From the NCBI GenBank assembly GCA_051657165.1, contig JBOFKD010000111.1, forward strand, positions 1 through 64,000: DNA of 64,000 bases. Direction: 5' to 3'. Below are positions 7,337 through 17,300 of this stretch, one piece after another. Positions within the stretch are counted from its first letter, which is position 1; each line of letters begins with the position of its first letter. This DNA comes from UBA7332 sp051657165 (lineage in GTDB: Bacteria > Bacteroidota > Bacteroidia > Bacteroidales > UBA7332). A program made the position numbers and the translations under genes. The notes beneath the pieces were generated by a model. The model saw only the letters and a list, made by a program, of their open reading frames with translations, was not told the origin of the DNA and ran no database searches.

Positions 7337-9172
7337 TTATTCAATTTCAACTAATGGTGTTGATTCAGCGACACGCTGATTTTCTTTAACCAGAATACGT
7401 TTCACAACGCCTGAATAGTAGCTCGTAATACTATTTTCCATTTTCATGGACTCCAGAATCAACACGGTATCTCCAGAGTTAATTCTGTCTCCTACTTTCA
7501 CATGAATCTGATAGATACTACCAGGCATAGGAGATGATACAACATTACCGGTAATCGGAGATTCCTCTTGCTTATTTTCTTCAATTTGCTCAGCAACTGA
7601 ATTGTCAGCATATAATTGTTCTTTTTGTTTTGTCAGGAATCCCTTCGCAATAAGCGGAAATAATTCTAATAAAAGTACTTCTTTTTCATTTTCAGCTAAT
7701 TTCACTCCTAATCCTTCCAACTCGGGATTAGGTTGCATTTGATATTTAGAGGTGTCATACGGTGTTTCATCTGTCACTCCGGCAATCTTCATTCGGAATT
7801 CCGGGTTCACCGGAATAGGTGTTTTCCCATATTCTCCTTTAACCAGAGCAATAAACTGATTGGATAAATTCTTATACATCTCTGTACCGGTGCGTAAATC
7901 AAGCGCACAATTCACGGCTTGTGCACCAACAATCTGACTTGTTGGAGTTACGAGCGGAGGTAACCCCGAATCCAGTCTTACCTGAGGAATAAGCTCCATT
8001 GCCCTAGGCAGAATATCTTCAGCCCCTAACTGCTTTAACTGTGCAACCATATTGGTATACATACCTCCCGGAATCTGCGCATTTTTAACCAATTCATTTG
8101 GTTCAGGAAATCCAAAATAAGTCTCGATACTATGGCAGGCACGCAATAATTTCTCCTCATTATTCTCTCTCACATAGCGAATGGCATCATTAAAAAGCTG
8201 ATCAACATCAGCAGGGAGCTTATCTTTCAACGGATCGAAACGAACCGGAAATTTCTTAACAGCATCAAACTCTTCGAGTTCCTTACGTATATAATATAAT
8301 TCATGATTGATCTTTCCGACTGCCTCCATATTGACATCAATCTCAATACCCATTTTCTGACAGAACAAGTATACAAGCTCAATGGCCGGAGCAGCAGGAC
8401 CACCGGCAAAATACCAGATATTTGTATCTACAATATCCACACCCTTCTCTATAGCCATCAATACAGCCGCAAGTCCATAGCCTGGAGTACAGTGCGTGTG
8501 GAAATCAATCGGAACATTTAACTTCTTCTTAAATAAAGGAATAAGCTCAGCCACACGGGAAGGAGGAATAAGACCGCTCATATCCTTAATTGTAATCATG
8601 TCGGCACCCAGCGCAACCATTTCCTGCGCTTTATGCAAGAAATAATCATTGGTAAAAACTGGCTTTGGCAAAGATTTTCCTTTCAGCGCAGCCTTTAATC
8701 TTTCTTTTGCAGTATAAGAAGGATCAATTGTATAACAAACCGCACAATCCGCAATACCTCCGTACTTCTTGACGTATTTAATAGTAGATTTCACATTATC
8801 CACATCATTCAAAGCATCAAAAATACGCATAATGCTCAAACCTGATTCGATTGCATTTCTGCAGAATCCTTCAATAATCTCATCTGTATAAGGAGCATAA
8901 CCAAACAAGTTCCGCCCACGAGACAAAGCCGTAAGTTTAGAAGCATCGCCAACTACAGCTTTAATTTTTTCTAAACGATCCCATGGATTTTCATTTAAAT
9001 AGCGCATTACAGAATCAGGCACAGCACCACCCCAAACTTCCATCGCATAGAAGTTTGCATCTTTATAAAATGGTAATACCCGGTCTACCTGAGGTTGACT
9101 CATCCGTGTTGCAAAAGAGGACTGCTGACCATCACGAAGTGTAAGGTCTCTGATTAAAATCTTCCGTGCCAT
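7337..9172 (-). CDS. oadA: Biotin-dependent carboxyltransferase: oxaloacetate decarboxylase alpha / pyruvate carboxylase subunit B
   Basis: Cytoplasmic alpha subunit of a biotin-dependent decarboxylase (611 residues). The N-terminal TIM barrel starts MARKILIRDLTLRDGQQS, the DRDGQQS-type signature of the HMGL-like carboxyltransferase family, with metal-binding HTHCTPG and Lys in TIKDMSG. A conserved carboxylase domain follows, and a C-terminal biotinyl domain carries ESMKMENS with the biotin acceptor at about Lys577. A membrane beta subunit occurs 28 kb away at 37174-38388, so the enzyme may pump Na+ while decarboxylating oxaloacetate, or act on another acyl substrate. Monocistronic, with TATATTTG at 9232-9239. 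Confidence 0.9.
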   Translation of the reverse strand: MARKILIRDLTLRDGQQSSFATRMSQPQVDRVLPFYKDANFYAMEVWGGAVPDSVMRYLNENPWDRLEKIKAVVGDASKLTALSRGRNLFGYAPYTDEIIEGFCRNAIESGLSIMRIFDALNDVDNVKSTIKYVKKYGGIADCAVCYTIDPSYTAKERLKAALKGKSLPKPVFTNDYFLHKAQEMVALGADMITIKDMSGLIPPSRVAELIPLFKKKLNVPIDFHTHCTPGYGLAAVLMAIEKGVDIVDTNIWYFAGGPAAPAIELVYLFCQKMGIEIDVNMEAVGKINHELYYIRKELEEFDAVKKFPVRFDPLKDKLPADVDQLFNDAIRYVRENNEEKLLRACHSIETYFGFPEPNELVKNAQIPGGMYTNMVAQLKQLGAEDILPRAMELIPQVRLDSGLPPLVTPTSQIVGAQAVNCALDLRTGTEMYKNLSNQFIALVKGEYGKTPIPVNPEFRMKIAGVTDETPYDTSKYQMQPNPELEGLGVKLAENEKEVLLLELFPLIAKGFLTKQKEQLYADNSVAEQIEENKQEESPITGNVVSSPMPGSIYQIHVKVGDRINSGDTVLILESMKMENSITSYYSGVVKRILVKENQRVAESTPLVEIE

Positions 9173-9231
9173 AGATTAAAAGTTAAAGATTTTTTACATT
9201 AAGTTGATTTGACAATTAGGTATTGATGGAA

Positions 9232-9239
9232 CAAATATA
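9232..9239 (-). promoter_or_regulatory. -7 element of the oadA promoter
   Basis: TATATTTG on the minus strand, 60 bases upstream of ATG 9172; a TTG lies 17 bases further upstream (9256-9258). Confidence 0.6.
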
Positions 9240-9455
9240 GATAAAGTTAGTTTATCAAAATCAACTATTTTAAACATCTAATTTTCAGGTATATTGTATC
9301 AATAAAAGCAACTGTAAGAAAACCATCATAAGAAAAATATCTTATATATCAAAAGAGCATCATAAGTATTAATTTATAAGAATAAATGAGATATAAATTA
9401 AATATCAATATTATATGTTTGACAACATATTTACGAAATATCAGCTATAAAAAGC

Positions 9456-9490
9456 AAAAAGAGAGGTTCCCTGACGGGAACCTCTCTTTT
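9456..9490 (-). terminator. Terminator of the S9 peptidase gene
   Basis: Perfect stem AAAGAGAGGTTCCC/GGGAACCTCTCTTT with a four-base loop (TGAC). It overlaps the region just after the stop codon of the minus-strand gene. Confidence 0.92.
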
Positions 9491-9492
9491 AA

Positions 9493-12264
9493 TTATTTTG
9501 AATCGTATTTCTGATCTTTTCCTTTCTCTTTTATCGAGATACCTTCTGTCATCCAGCGAGGAGCAGGTTTATCTTTCAGATAATAATCAAAGAACTGATG
9601 CATACGAATAGTCCAGTCCATTCTGGCAGGACGTGACTTCAGGTTATGCGGTTCATTGTTATAATTAAGCATCCATGCTGTTTTACCACATCTCTTCAGA
9701 GCCATAAATAACTCAACTCCCTGAGAAAAAGGTACAGCTTCATCTGCATCGTCATGACGGATCAAAAGCGGAGTTTCAACTTTTGGTGCATAGAAAACAG
9801 GTGAATTCTCTATATAACGCATCGGTGCACTCCATAAATCATCGCCAATACGGCTTTGACCATGCTCATACTGAAACATACGAACCATACCACTACTTGT
9901 GCGGATTCCACTGTAAGCACTGGTCATATTACTAACCGGAGCCCCCGGACTTGCACATTTAAACATATTCGTGCGGGTTACCAGATATGCGATTTGATAT
10001 CCGCCCCAACTTTGTCCCTGTAAACCGATTCGTCCCGCATCTGCAATACCTCTGTCTACCAGTGCATTTGCACCACTGACTACAGAGTTATAACAACTTT
10101 CTCCCGGATAACCGGTAGTATATTTGATGTCAGGCATAAATACAACATAATCATCACTCGTAAACATAGATGGAATAATGATGGACCAGCTAGGTTGCGG
10201 CTGATGATGCTTATACATATCTTCGGTATGAGTTTCATAGAAGTAAACAATGACCGGATATTTCTTTTCCGGATCATAATTCTCCGGTTTATATAACAGA
10301 CCTTCTACCTCTTCGCCATTGAAATCATTCCATTTCATCAACTCAACAGAACCCCACTTGTAATCTTTCATCTGTGGATTAGCATCAGAGACCTTTCTCG
10401 AGTCACTAAAAGAAGTATTACTTACCCAGATATCTCTGAATTCGTTATAATTTTCGCGTGAATAAAGTATTCGACCTGCATCTTTTGATACAGCCTTTAA
10501 TGTATACTTATAAGGACCTTCCATTAATTCCTGAGGCACTTCACCCTCTTTCATTCTATAAAAACCATTCTCTTTTGTTCCAAAGTCAAAAGAGATAAGC
10601 ATCATATCTTTCTTTGTATCTACAATATTTTTATAGTTATCAAACGTAAGATCTGCATAACGAAGACGTTTATTATGCTGACGCCCCCAACCATTTGTGA
10701 TACAAAGCGGCTTCTGTACACCTGTAAGATCAAGCTTCCACAAATCATACTTATCATATATATAGATAAATCTGAAATCCGGCGAAAGACCGAATGAGCC
10801 ATAAGGAGACGGATCTTCCGGCTTATCATTTGCTTCATCGAACAATGGGTATTCAATACCTTCAGAAATCTGATGCAAGACTTTCTTCTTTGTATCAAAA
10901 GAATTCCATTTCTGCGTTTTTAAATCAAAAAATACGACAAATGCACCATCAGGAGTAATACGCGTTCCCGAAACCATCGCATTATTAAGAAATTCCTCTC
11001 TCTTTCCGGTTTTCAGATCAACCAGATAAAGATCACGAGCATAAGGATATTGCCAGTTCATCTCTGCAACATAATTCTTTGTATCTATAGAAAGAGCATA
11101 AGGAGCATTATCCTGAGCCGGCATAGAAATATGACTATAAACCGGATTAGTCAATACCATCCATCGGTCTTCCTCTGGCTTATAGACTGCTGAAAAAGTT
11201 TCACTTAATATACTCTTCTTATTTGCTATCTGCTGCGGCATATTCAAAGTATCAGAAGTGCTCCACAAATCCAACGAGAATTTTTCTTCAGCCAGTAGAC
11301 TATCCTTCTCCTTTTTCTTTGGTAATTCGGCGTATGAGAAGAACAAACAGGCATTCTCTTTCGAAAATCTAAGATCTGAAGACAAGCCATATCCATGAGG
11401 CAATCCGGTTTCTTCTTTTACCAAAATCTCCTTAGCTTTAAACTTAGAAGGATTGAATTTTTTAGACTTGAATGCAGAAGTATTGAAATAAAATAACTGA
11501 GGTACCGCTACTTCTGATGTATCAGCTGTAGCCAGAAAAGCTCCTTGTCCGCCATTTTCATCAAGTACTACTCTCGTAATCTTTCCTATTCGGGAGTTAA
11601 ATAGCTGAACATGCCTTTTAAGATCTGTAATGTAAACAGCCTTTGTCGAATCGGCTTCGATCGAATAAATTAAGAAATTACCTCTTTTATCAAACGCATA
11701 TTTACCGATACTATCAATCAGAACAGAATCATTCGTTTCAAGATTACGGACGGTCAATCTCTGGTATTTCTTCTCCTTGCTTTTCTTATTCGCAGTATCC
11801 TTTGGAATGGTTATCTCATGTTTAATAAAAAGAAGAGGCGCCTCTTTGGTTGATGAAACTACACTTTTCAAAGGCAGCTGCTCTCTTGTACCACTTACTA
11901 TATTATATAAATAAGTTGTATCAACCGGCATCTTATCTTTCTTTACCTTATTGAATTTAGCCATCCGGAGAGAATCCGCAAATGGTTTAACGACAAAAGT
12001 TGCAAACTTATCGTTATCAAAAAAGCGAAGACCTGTTCCTCTGTTTATTTTTAATAACTCTTTACCGGATGCATTTTCCAGAAATAAAATACCGTCTCCT
12101 TTCTGAGGATTTACCTCATACGAGATAAAATCACCCTTATCAGTCAATACCGTTCTGTCGACTTGCTTCCAGCTATCATACACTGTATGATCCAGAACCT
12201 TCTTCTGAGCAAACAGAGATAAAGACAGACAAACCGAAGAAAATAAAATAGTTGATCTTCTCAT
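9493..12264 (-). CDS. Exported S9-family serine peptidase (prolyl oligopeptidase type)
   Basis: 923-residue periplasmic peptidase. A signal peptide (MRRSTILFSSVCLSLSLFAQ) is followed by a long beta-propeller region and a C-terminal alpha/beta hydrolase domain. The nucleophile is Ser752 in GQSWGGY, an acidic residue lies in RHDDADEAVPF (about 838-842) and His873 in NEPHNL. These match the S9 order Ser-Asp-His. Such enzymes trim peptides, and several Bacteroidota dipeptidyl and acylaminoacyl peptidases belong here; specificity cannot be read from the sequence. Monocistronic, with TATATTTG at 12296-12303. Confidence 0.92.
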   Translation of the reverse strand: MRRSTILFSSVCLSLSLFAQKKVLDHTVYDSWKQVDRTVLTDKGDFISYEVNPQKGDGILFLENASGKELLKINRGTGLRFFDNDKFATFVVKPFADSLRMAKFNKVKKDKMPVDTTYLYNIVSGTREQLPLKSVVSSTKEAPLLFIKHEITIPKDTANKKSKEKKYQRLTVRNLETNDSVLIDSIGKYAFDKRGNFLIYSIEADSTKAVYITDLKRHVQLFNSRIGKITRVVLDENGGQGAFLATADTSEVAVPQLFYFNTSAFKSKKFNPSKFKAKEILVKEETGLPHGYGLSSDLRFSKENACLFFSYAELPKKKEKDSLLAEEKFSLDLWSTSDTLNMPQQIANKKSILSETFSAVYKPEEDRWMVLTNPVYSHISMPAQDNAPYALSIDTKNYVAEMNWQYPYARDLYLVDLKTGKREEFLNNAMVSGTRITPDGAFVVFFDLKTQKWNSFDTKKKVLHQISEGIEYPLFDEANDKPEDPSPYGSFGLSPDFRFIYIYDKYDLWKLDLTGVQKPLCITNGWGRQHNKRLRYADLTFDNYKNIVDTKKDMMLISFDFGTKENGFYRMKEGEVPQELMEGPYKYTLKAVSKDAGRILYSRENYNEFRDIWVSNTSFSDSRKVSDANPQMKDYKWGSVELMKWNDFNGEEVEGLLYKPENYDPEKKYPVIVYFYETHTEDMYKHHQPQPSWSIIIPSMFTSDDYVVFMPDIKYTTGYPGESCYNSVVSGANALVDRGIADAGRIGLQGQSWGGYQIAYLVTRTNMFKCASPGAPVSNMTSAYSGIRTSSGMVRMFQYEHGQSRIGDDLWSAPMRYIENSPVFYAPKVETPLLIRHDDADEAVPFSQGVELFMALKRCGKTAWMLNYNNEPHNLKSRPARMDWTIRMHQFFDYYLKDKPAPRWMTEGISIKEKGKDQKYDSK

Positions 12265-12596
12265 CTTTAATTTGAATTAGAATAATTACTGGTTACAAAT
12301 ATAAGCTTTAACACTCCAGTGACTCTCATAAATATTCGTTATCATTTGTAAATTATAGACATTATTTCTTTCTGATATCTCTCTGTCATAAAAAGAATAA
12401 TTACAAGTGACCAGAAAACAAACAACACTCATTTTGAGCAACTTTCACCATCAAGTCACAGATCCTCAAGCCCAAATACTACATATTTCAACATATATAA
12501 CAATATATTCAACAAAATTGAAACTCTTTTTTAATGTATCACAATAACATTGCAACATCCTAAAACAAACAACTATAATATCTTAAAAATATTTTT
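12265..12596. promoter_or_regulatory. Divergent intergenic region: S9 peptidase and T9SS/PL8 cluster
   Basis: 332 bases between divergent genes. Contains a minus-strand TATATTTG (12296-12303) for the peptidase. The partial dyad TTCAACAAAATTGAAA (12508-12523) recurs exactly at 62446-62461, next to the GH88 gene. No other gene seen. Confidence 0.5.
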
Positions 12597-13328
12597 ATGA
12601 AGCAATTAAAAGCATCTGTCATCATAGCATTTATGCTAATCGTTAACATGTCAGCAAACGCACAAGGTTTTGCTTTTTTCCAGGTAGAAAATGCAATTAC
12701 GAAAGCATTAATTAAAAACCAGGGAGACAAACCTGGTGTAATCGAAATCGTTGTTGATGGAAATACAGATATCAAAAACGTACCCATGAAATATAAACTT
12801 CTTAGCGGATGTAAGATTTCAGAACAAACTCCTTTAACATCTGATTTTTCGAAACCTCAGACAATCATCGTTGATAAAGGTGGTATCTCTAAAGAATGGA
12901 CGATTGCCGTTCATCAGCTAAAAAGCGAAAATGCTCCTGTTTCTATTACATTCGGTAAAGGCAGCGCATGTAGCATTGCTAGTGAACCAGAATGGGCTGG
13001 ATACGGAATAGACTATACAAAAAATACAGTTGTCCGATTTGGAAATGACGGGAATATGTTTTTTGCTGCAATTCCGGAAAATGCAAAAGAAGTAAGCTAC
13101 AATCTTACTGTAGTAGGAGGGAAAGCTCTGGAAGGAATTTTCGATGTAGAAACATCAGAAGATGGAAAAAAATGGAAAAGACAAATCAGCTATACTTCAG
13201 GCAATCCAATTAAAAACAATGAAGAGGTTTCGATGAAACTTCCTTCTAATGCTAAATACATCCGTTGGGTATATGCGACAAGAGAAGCTAAGCAAAATGT
13301 GAACTTAAACAATATAACAATTAAATAA
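12597..13328 (+). CDS. Secreted protein of unknown function, first gene of the PL8 cluster
   Basis: 243 residues with a clear signal peptide (MKQLKASVIIAFMLIVNMSANAQ). The mature protein looks all-beta: a first Ig-like or cadherin-like part (residues 40-120, VIEIVVDGNTDIKNVP) and a second discoidin/F5-8-like part (residues 125-243, EVSYNLTVVGGKALEGIFDV, then WKRQISY and KYIRWVYATREA). The second part suggests carbohydrate or surface binding, which is inference. There is no T9SS tail. It lies 55 bases upstream of a T9SS cargo gene and in the same direction as the PL8 lyase. Confidence 0.8.
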   Translation: MKQLKASVIIAFMLIVNMSANAQGFAFFQVENAITKALIKNQGDKPGVIEIVVDGNTDIKNVPMKYKLLSGCKISEQTPLTSDFSKPQTIIVDKGGISKEWTIAVHQLKSENAPVSITFGKGSACSIASEPEWAGYGIDYTKNTVVRFGNDGNMFFAAIPENAKEVSYNLTVVGGKALEGIFDVETSEDGKKWKRQISYTSGNPIKNNEEVSMKLPSNAKYIRWVYATREAKQNVNLNNITIK

Positions 13329-13383
13329 CTCACTAACCTCATTTACCTCTGTCAAAGGATGTGAATGCTAAAACGTATATCTT

Positions 13384-14247
13384 ATGAAAAAAATTTTTAC
13401 GCTATGTATCGCAGCATTTTCTATGTTTAACGCTGCTATTGCTCAGGAATCTATCCCTTATAAAGCAAACTGGATTGCTCTACCAGAAGCTGACGCAGAC
13501 CCAAACAAAGGAAAACCTGAAGCTGATCAGAGTCTTTGGAACCTTGGAGGATGGTCTTCTATATCTGAAGATGGGAACAGACCTTTTTTTATAGCTGTAT
13601 CTAAAGGATCACATCTTGCTAACACTATGGAGTTTGGAGATGGAAGACAAGAAAAAGAACAAACAAGCTGGTTAATCTCTCCGGCTTTTGATCTTTCGGA
13701 TAAGATGGATAAAATAGTAACCTTTAAGACAGGAAAAGTTAATTCTTCGTCAAATATAAGTCTCTTTTACTCTCTTAATTATAATGGGGATGTGAAAACT
13801 GCGACATGGAATCCAATTGCAGAAAACGTTATACCAATTGAACAATCAGGTATCGGAACAAGTAAAATGATAACAGTTGAAAAAACAATTCCAGTAAAAG
13901 AAACTAAAGTAGTTTTCGGTATTAAAGCACATAATAGCAATATAGGCGCAGATGTTGAACAAGCAAAAATTCGTGTAACTGCTTTTGAAATCAATCTTCC
14001 TAACTCTTTAGAAAACGTTACTGATCTGGGTATCAATGTTTATCCAAATCCAGTAAAAGATATTATTAATATCAACAGCGAAGAGGCAATTGAAAAAGCT
14101 GAAATCTTTAATGTTAGCGGACAAAATGTTTTGAACGCTTCATTTACTAACCAAATCTCAGTATCATCACTTCCTGCAGGATACTATATCCTAAAAGTGA
14201 AATTAGAGAATGGTAAAGCTGCAACGCATACATTCATCAAGAAATAA
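13384..14247 (+). CDS. T9SS type A sorting-domain protein, choice-of-anchor-like
   Basis: 287 residues: signal peptide (MKKIFTLCIAAFSMFNAAIAQ), a beta-rich domain (residues 25-205) with TSWLISPAFDLSD and VTFKTGK, typical of 'choice-of-anchor J' MAM-like jelly rolls, and a C-terminal type A sorting domain (residues 215-287) with NVYPNPVKD, SGQNV and LPAGYYILKV. Known T9SS biology predicts export across the outer membrane and attachment to the surface. Located between another secreted protein and the PL8 lyase; a hairpin terminator (14271-14307) follows, so the lyase may be expressed separately or by read-through. Confidence 0.88.
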   Translation: MKKIFTLCIAAFSMFNAAIAQESIPYKANWIALPEADADPNKGKPEADQSLWNLGGWSSISEDGNRPFFIAVSKGSHLANTMEFGDGRQEKEQTSWLISPAFDLSDKMDKIVTFKTGKVNSSSNISLFYSLNYNGDVKTATWNPIAENVIPIEQSGIGTSKMITVEKTIPVKETKVVFGIKAHNSNIGADVEQAKIRVTAFEINLPNSLENVTDLGINVYPNPVKDIININSEEAIEKAEIFNVSGQNVLNASFTNQISVSSLPAGYYILKVKLENGKAATHTFIKK

Positions 14248-14270
14248 TCACAAGATTATCTAACTGGAAG

Positions 14271-14307
14271 AGTGAGTTTATATGATTTCGTATGAACTCA
14301 CTTTTTT
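14271..14307 (+). terminator. Terminator between the T9SS protein and the PL8 gene
   Basis: Stem AGTGAGTT/AACTCACT with a 15-base loop, then TTTTTT. Confidence 0.75.
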
Positions 14308-14373
14308 CATCTTAAGGGATTACTTAAATGTATGTTTAGGACTCTGTTCATATACAATGAAAAAATCAAATCA

Positions 14374-17300
14374 ATGAGACAATTCAGATCTATATTCTTT
14401 ATTCTGATTGGCTTAGTTATAAGTCTTGCGTCATTAGAAGCTCAGAATTATGAATTTCACAAAAAGATAAATCAGGCATCTCCGAACGGAGCTTCCGGTT
14501 TTATAAATGAAGAAGTGTGGATCACTTCGACAAACGATGGCTCTGTTATTAAATACGATAAAGGAGGAAATATACTGGCTACTCTTACTGAAGGTATCAG
14601 CAAGCCTGTTGACGTAGCTGTATCAGCAAGCGGAGATATCTATGTAGCTGATCAGGGGTTAAAAGCAATCCTGCATTTTAACCCGGAACTAAAACTAACA
14701 GAAAAAATCACTCTGAGCAGTGCTCCTTTTGGAGTATCTGTTAGTCCGGATAATGAGCTTTATATAGCATTAGGCTCTGAAGCTGTTATCTACAAAGACG
14801 GTAAAGAAACCGGAAAAATTAAAGCTTACTCTCAGGATAAAATCCGCAGTATCCGCAAAGTTACATTCAATAAGCAAGGTACAATGTTTATTGTAGACTA
14901 CGATACAGGATTACTACGCATATCGCATATCACAAATGAAACGGCACATATTGATCTGATGATCAAAAAAGAGAATGGAGCAAATGTTTATAATAAACTT
15001 ACAGGGGTTGACTTTGCGAATGATGGCACCATATTTCTGACATCAGATGCGAATCACTCATCTTCCGGATCATTAATGGGTATTTATGTTTTTGATGCCA
15101 ATGGTATTTTCCTTTATAATGTCGGGGAAAAAGGTACCGGAACATCAGATTCTCACTTCAAAACACCCAAAACAGTTTCTGTCCTTTCTGAGGAGCTATT
15201 ATTTGTAAGTGATTTTAATAACAATGCCGTAAAGATCTTTGAATATAAAGATACTCAGGCACCTTCACTGACTGAACTATCGATTCGCGAGATATCCCGT
15301 TCGAATGTAATCTACACAATCAGTGCAGATGAAGCATGCTCTTTCTATGCTTATATTATCGCAGAAAATGCAGCAATCCCTTCTCTGGAAGAGATTCGCT
15401 CAAAAGGGCAGAAAGTCGCAATAGATACAAAAAATCAACTCGTAACGATCTCATCGGAGACTATGCGTAATGCTACGCAAAAAATAGCCTATTTCGCAGA
15501 AGACCGTTTTGCCAATCATACTGAGGTATTCGTATCTGAGGTATTTACAACAGATTCTGAACTCAGAATATCAAAACAACAATTAAAAGATAAAGGTAAT
15601 AATCAGCTGTCTTTCAATATTTCAGCCAACGATGCCGGACAGTTCTACTGGGCTCTTTACACTTATAACGGAACTATTCCCGAACTAACGCCGGCTGATT
15701 TATTAAATCCGGTTAATGCTGTTAAGAATGGTTCTTTCGTATATAGTCAGGCAAATCAGAATGCTCTGCTAAGTATTGATGGACTGGAAAAAGCGAGAAA
15801 GTATATTCTTTATACAGCAATATCAGATGGTTCATCTTTAAGCCAGCTATCCTATTGCGTCGCAATGACATGGGATGATGTCGCTACGATATACAAGCGT
15901 TACAAAGAATTACTTACAGGATATAATGGTTTTGATTATTCTATTCCTGAAAATCAGATGCGTTACACATCTTTAAGAGCGAATATCAGCAAAGCTCATC
16001 AACTGAAAGGAAGTTATGTTATAACCGACAATATGCCTCAGTATTATCTGGGTATTGATTGTAAAAACAATCCGGGAAACAGAGCTGATATTGATCATTT
16101 GAAGGATCTGATAGGAAATGTTTTACTACCTCTTTCTGTTTCATATCATTTAGAAGGTCCGGCTGAACAACCGAATGCTGATTTTCACAATCCTCTTGTC
16201 CTGAATGACATTGCTAATCTGTATAAATACATGGAAGCCCGTGGTTTTAAATACGGATGTAATCTGCCAAATTGCGGTGGAGGTATATATTTAAGACTGA
16301 CTGGTCTGTTTTACAGCTCCATGCTGATGAAAGATCAGCTTCAGGAAATGGGAGTCGCTGATTATACGATAGAATTACTGGATTGGGCTACTCAATGGGT
16401 AAACAGCAATGATCCTGAGTATTCTGCCGAAACAGAAGTATCCGGAGGCAGAGCTGATGCTATTCGCACAATGTTCAACAACCGTCTTATGTTCGCGTTG
16501 ACGCTTCCTGATTCAGACAGCAGGAGAGAAGAGCTTGTGGATTATATGAAACAGGTCTTTGATTCACATATGCGCATATCTCCGGCATGGGATGGTATGA
16601 TGAAAGCTGATTTTTCGGCTTATCACCACAGAGGTATTTTTGGCAATGCATACGTAACAGAGGCTTTACATGTAGCTTCACAAATTGCTATGCTGCTAAA
16701 CAATACTCAATATGCACTGACACCGGCTACCATTACGAATATTCGTGAAGGGTTGCTAGCTTACCGTTCTTTTTGCCAGAAATATGATATTCCCCGTGGA
16801 ATTTCAGGCAGATTTCCGAATAAGTTAATCAGCCTTGCAGCTAACATTCCGGCATATGCTTTCTTATATGAAGTACTCTCAGGGGAGGAAAAAGATCTTT
16901 TCGGACGTATCGTTACGGATTTATACGATGCTGATAATAGTATTGTTCAGTCTCAGCTGATACGCAGTACTGTCAGCTCAATTTCTTTCTTCGGAGGAAT
17001 TGGTGTTACGGATCTTCTGTATAAAATATCCCAGAAAGGATATACACCGGATGAATACACCAATATCAACCGCACATATCCATATTCGGCTCTTCAGGTT
17101 CATCGCAAAAACGGATGGATGGCTGCGGTCAAAGGATATAGCAAGTATGTATGGGACTTTGAAACAGACGGAGGCGAAAACTGGTACGGATATAATCAGT
17201 CAAGTGGAGAACTTTCTATCTATTCCGGTGCTGATGAATCAGGTTTAATCAACGCTGAATCAAGTGGTACAGGGTATAACGGATGGGATTGGTCTCACGT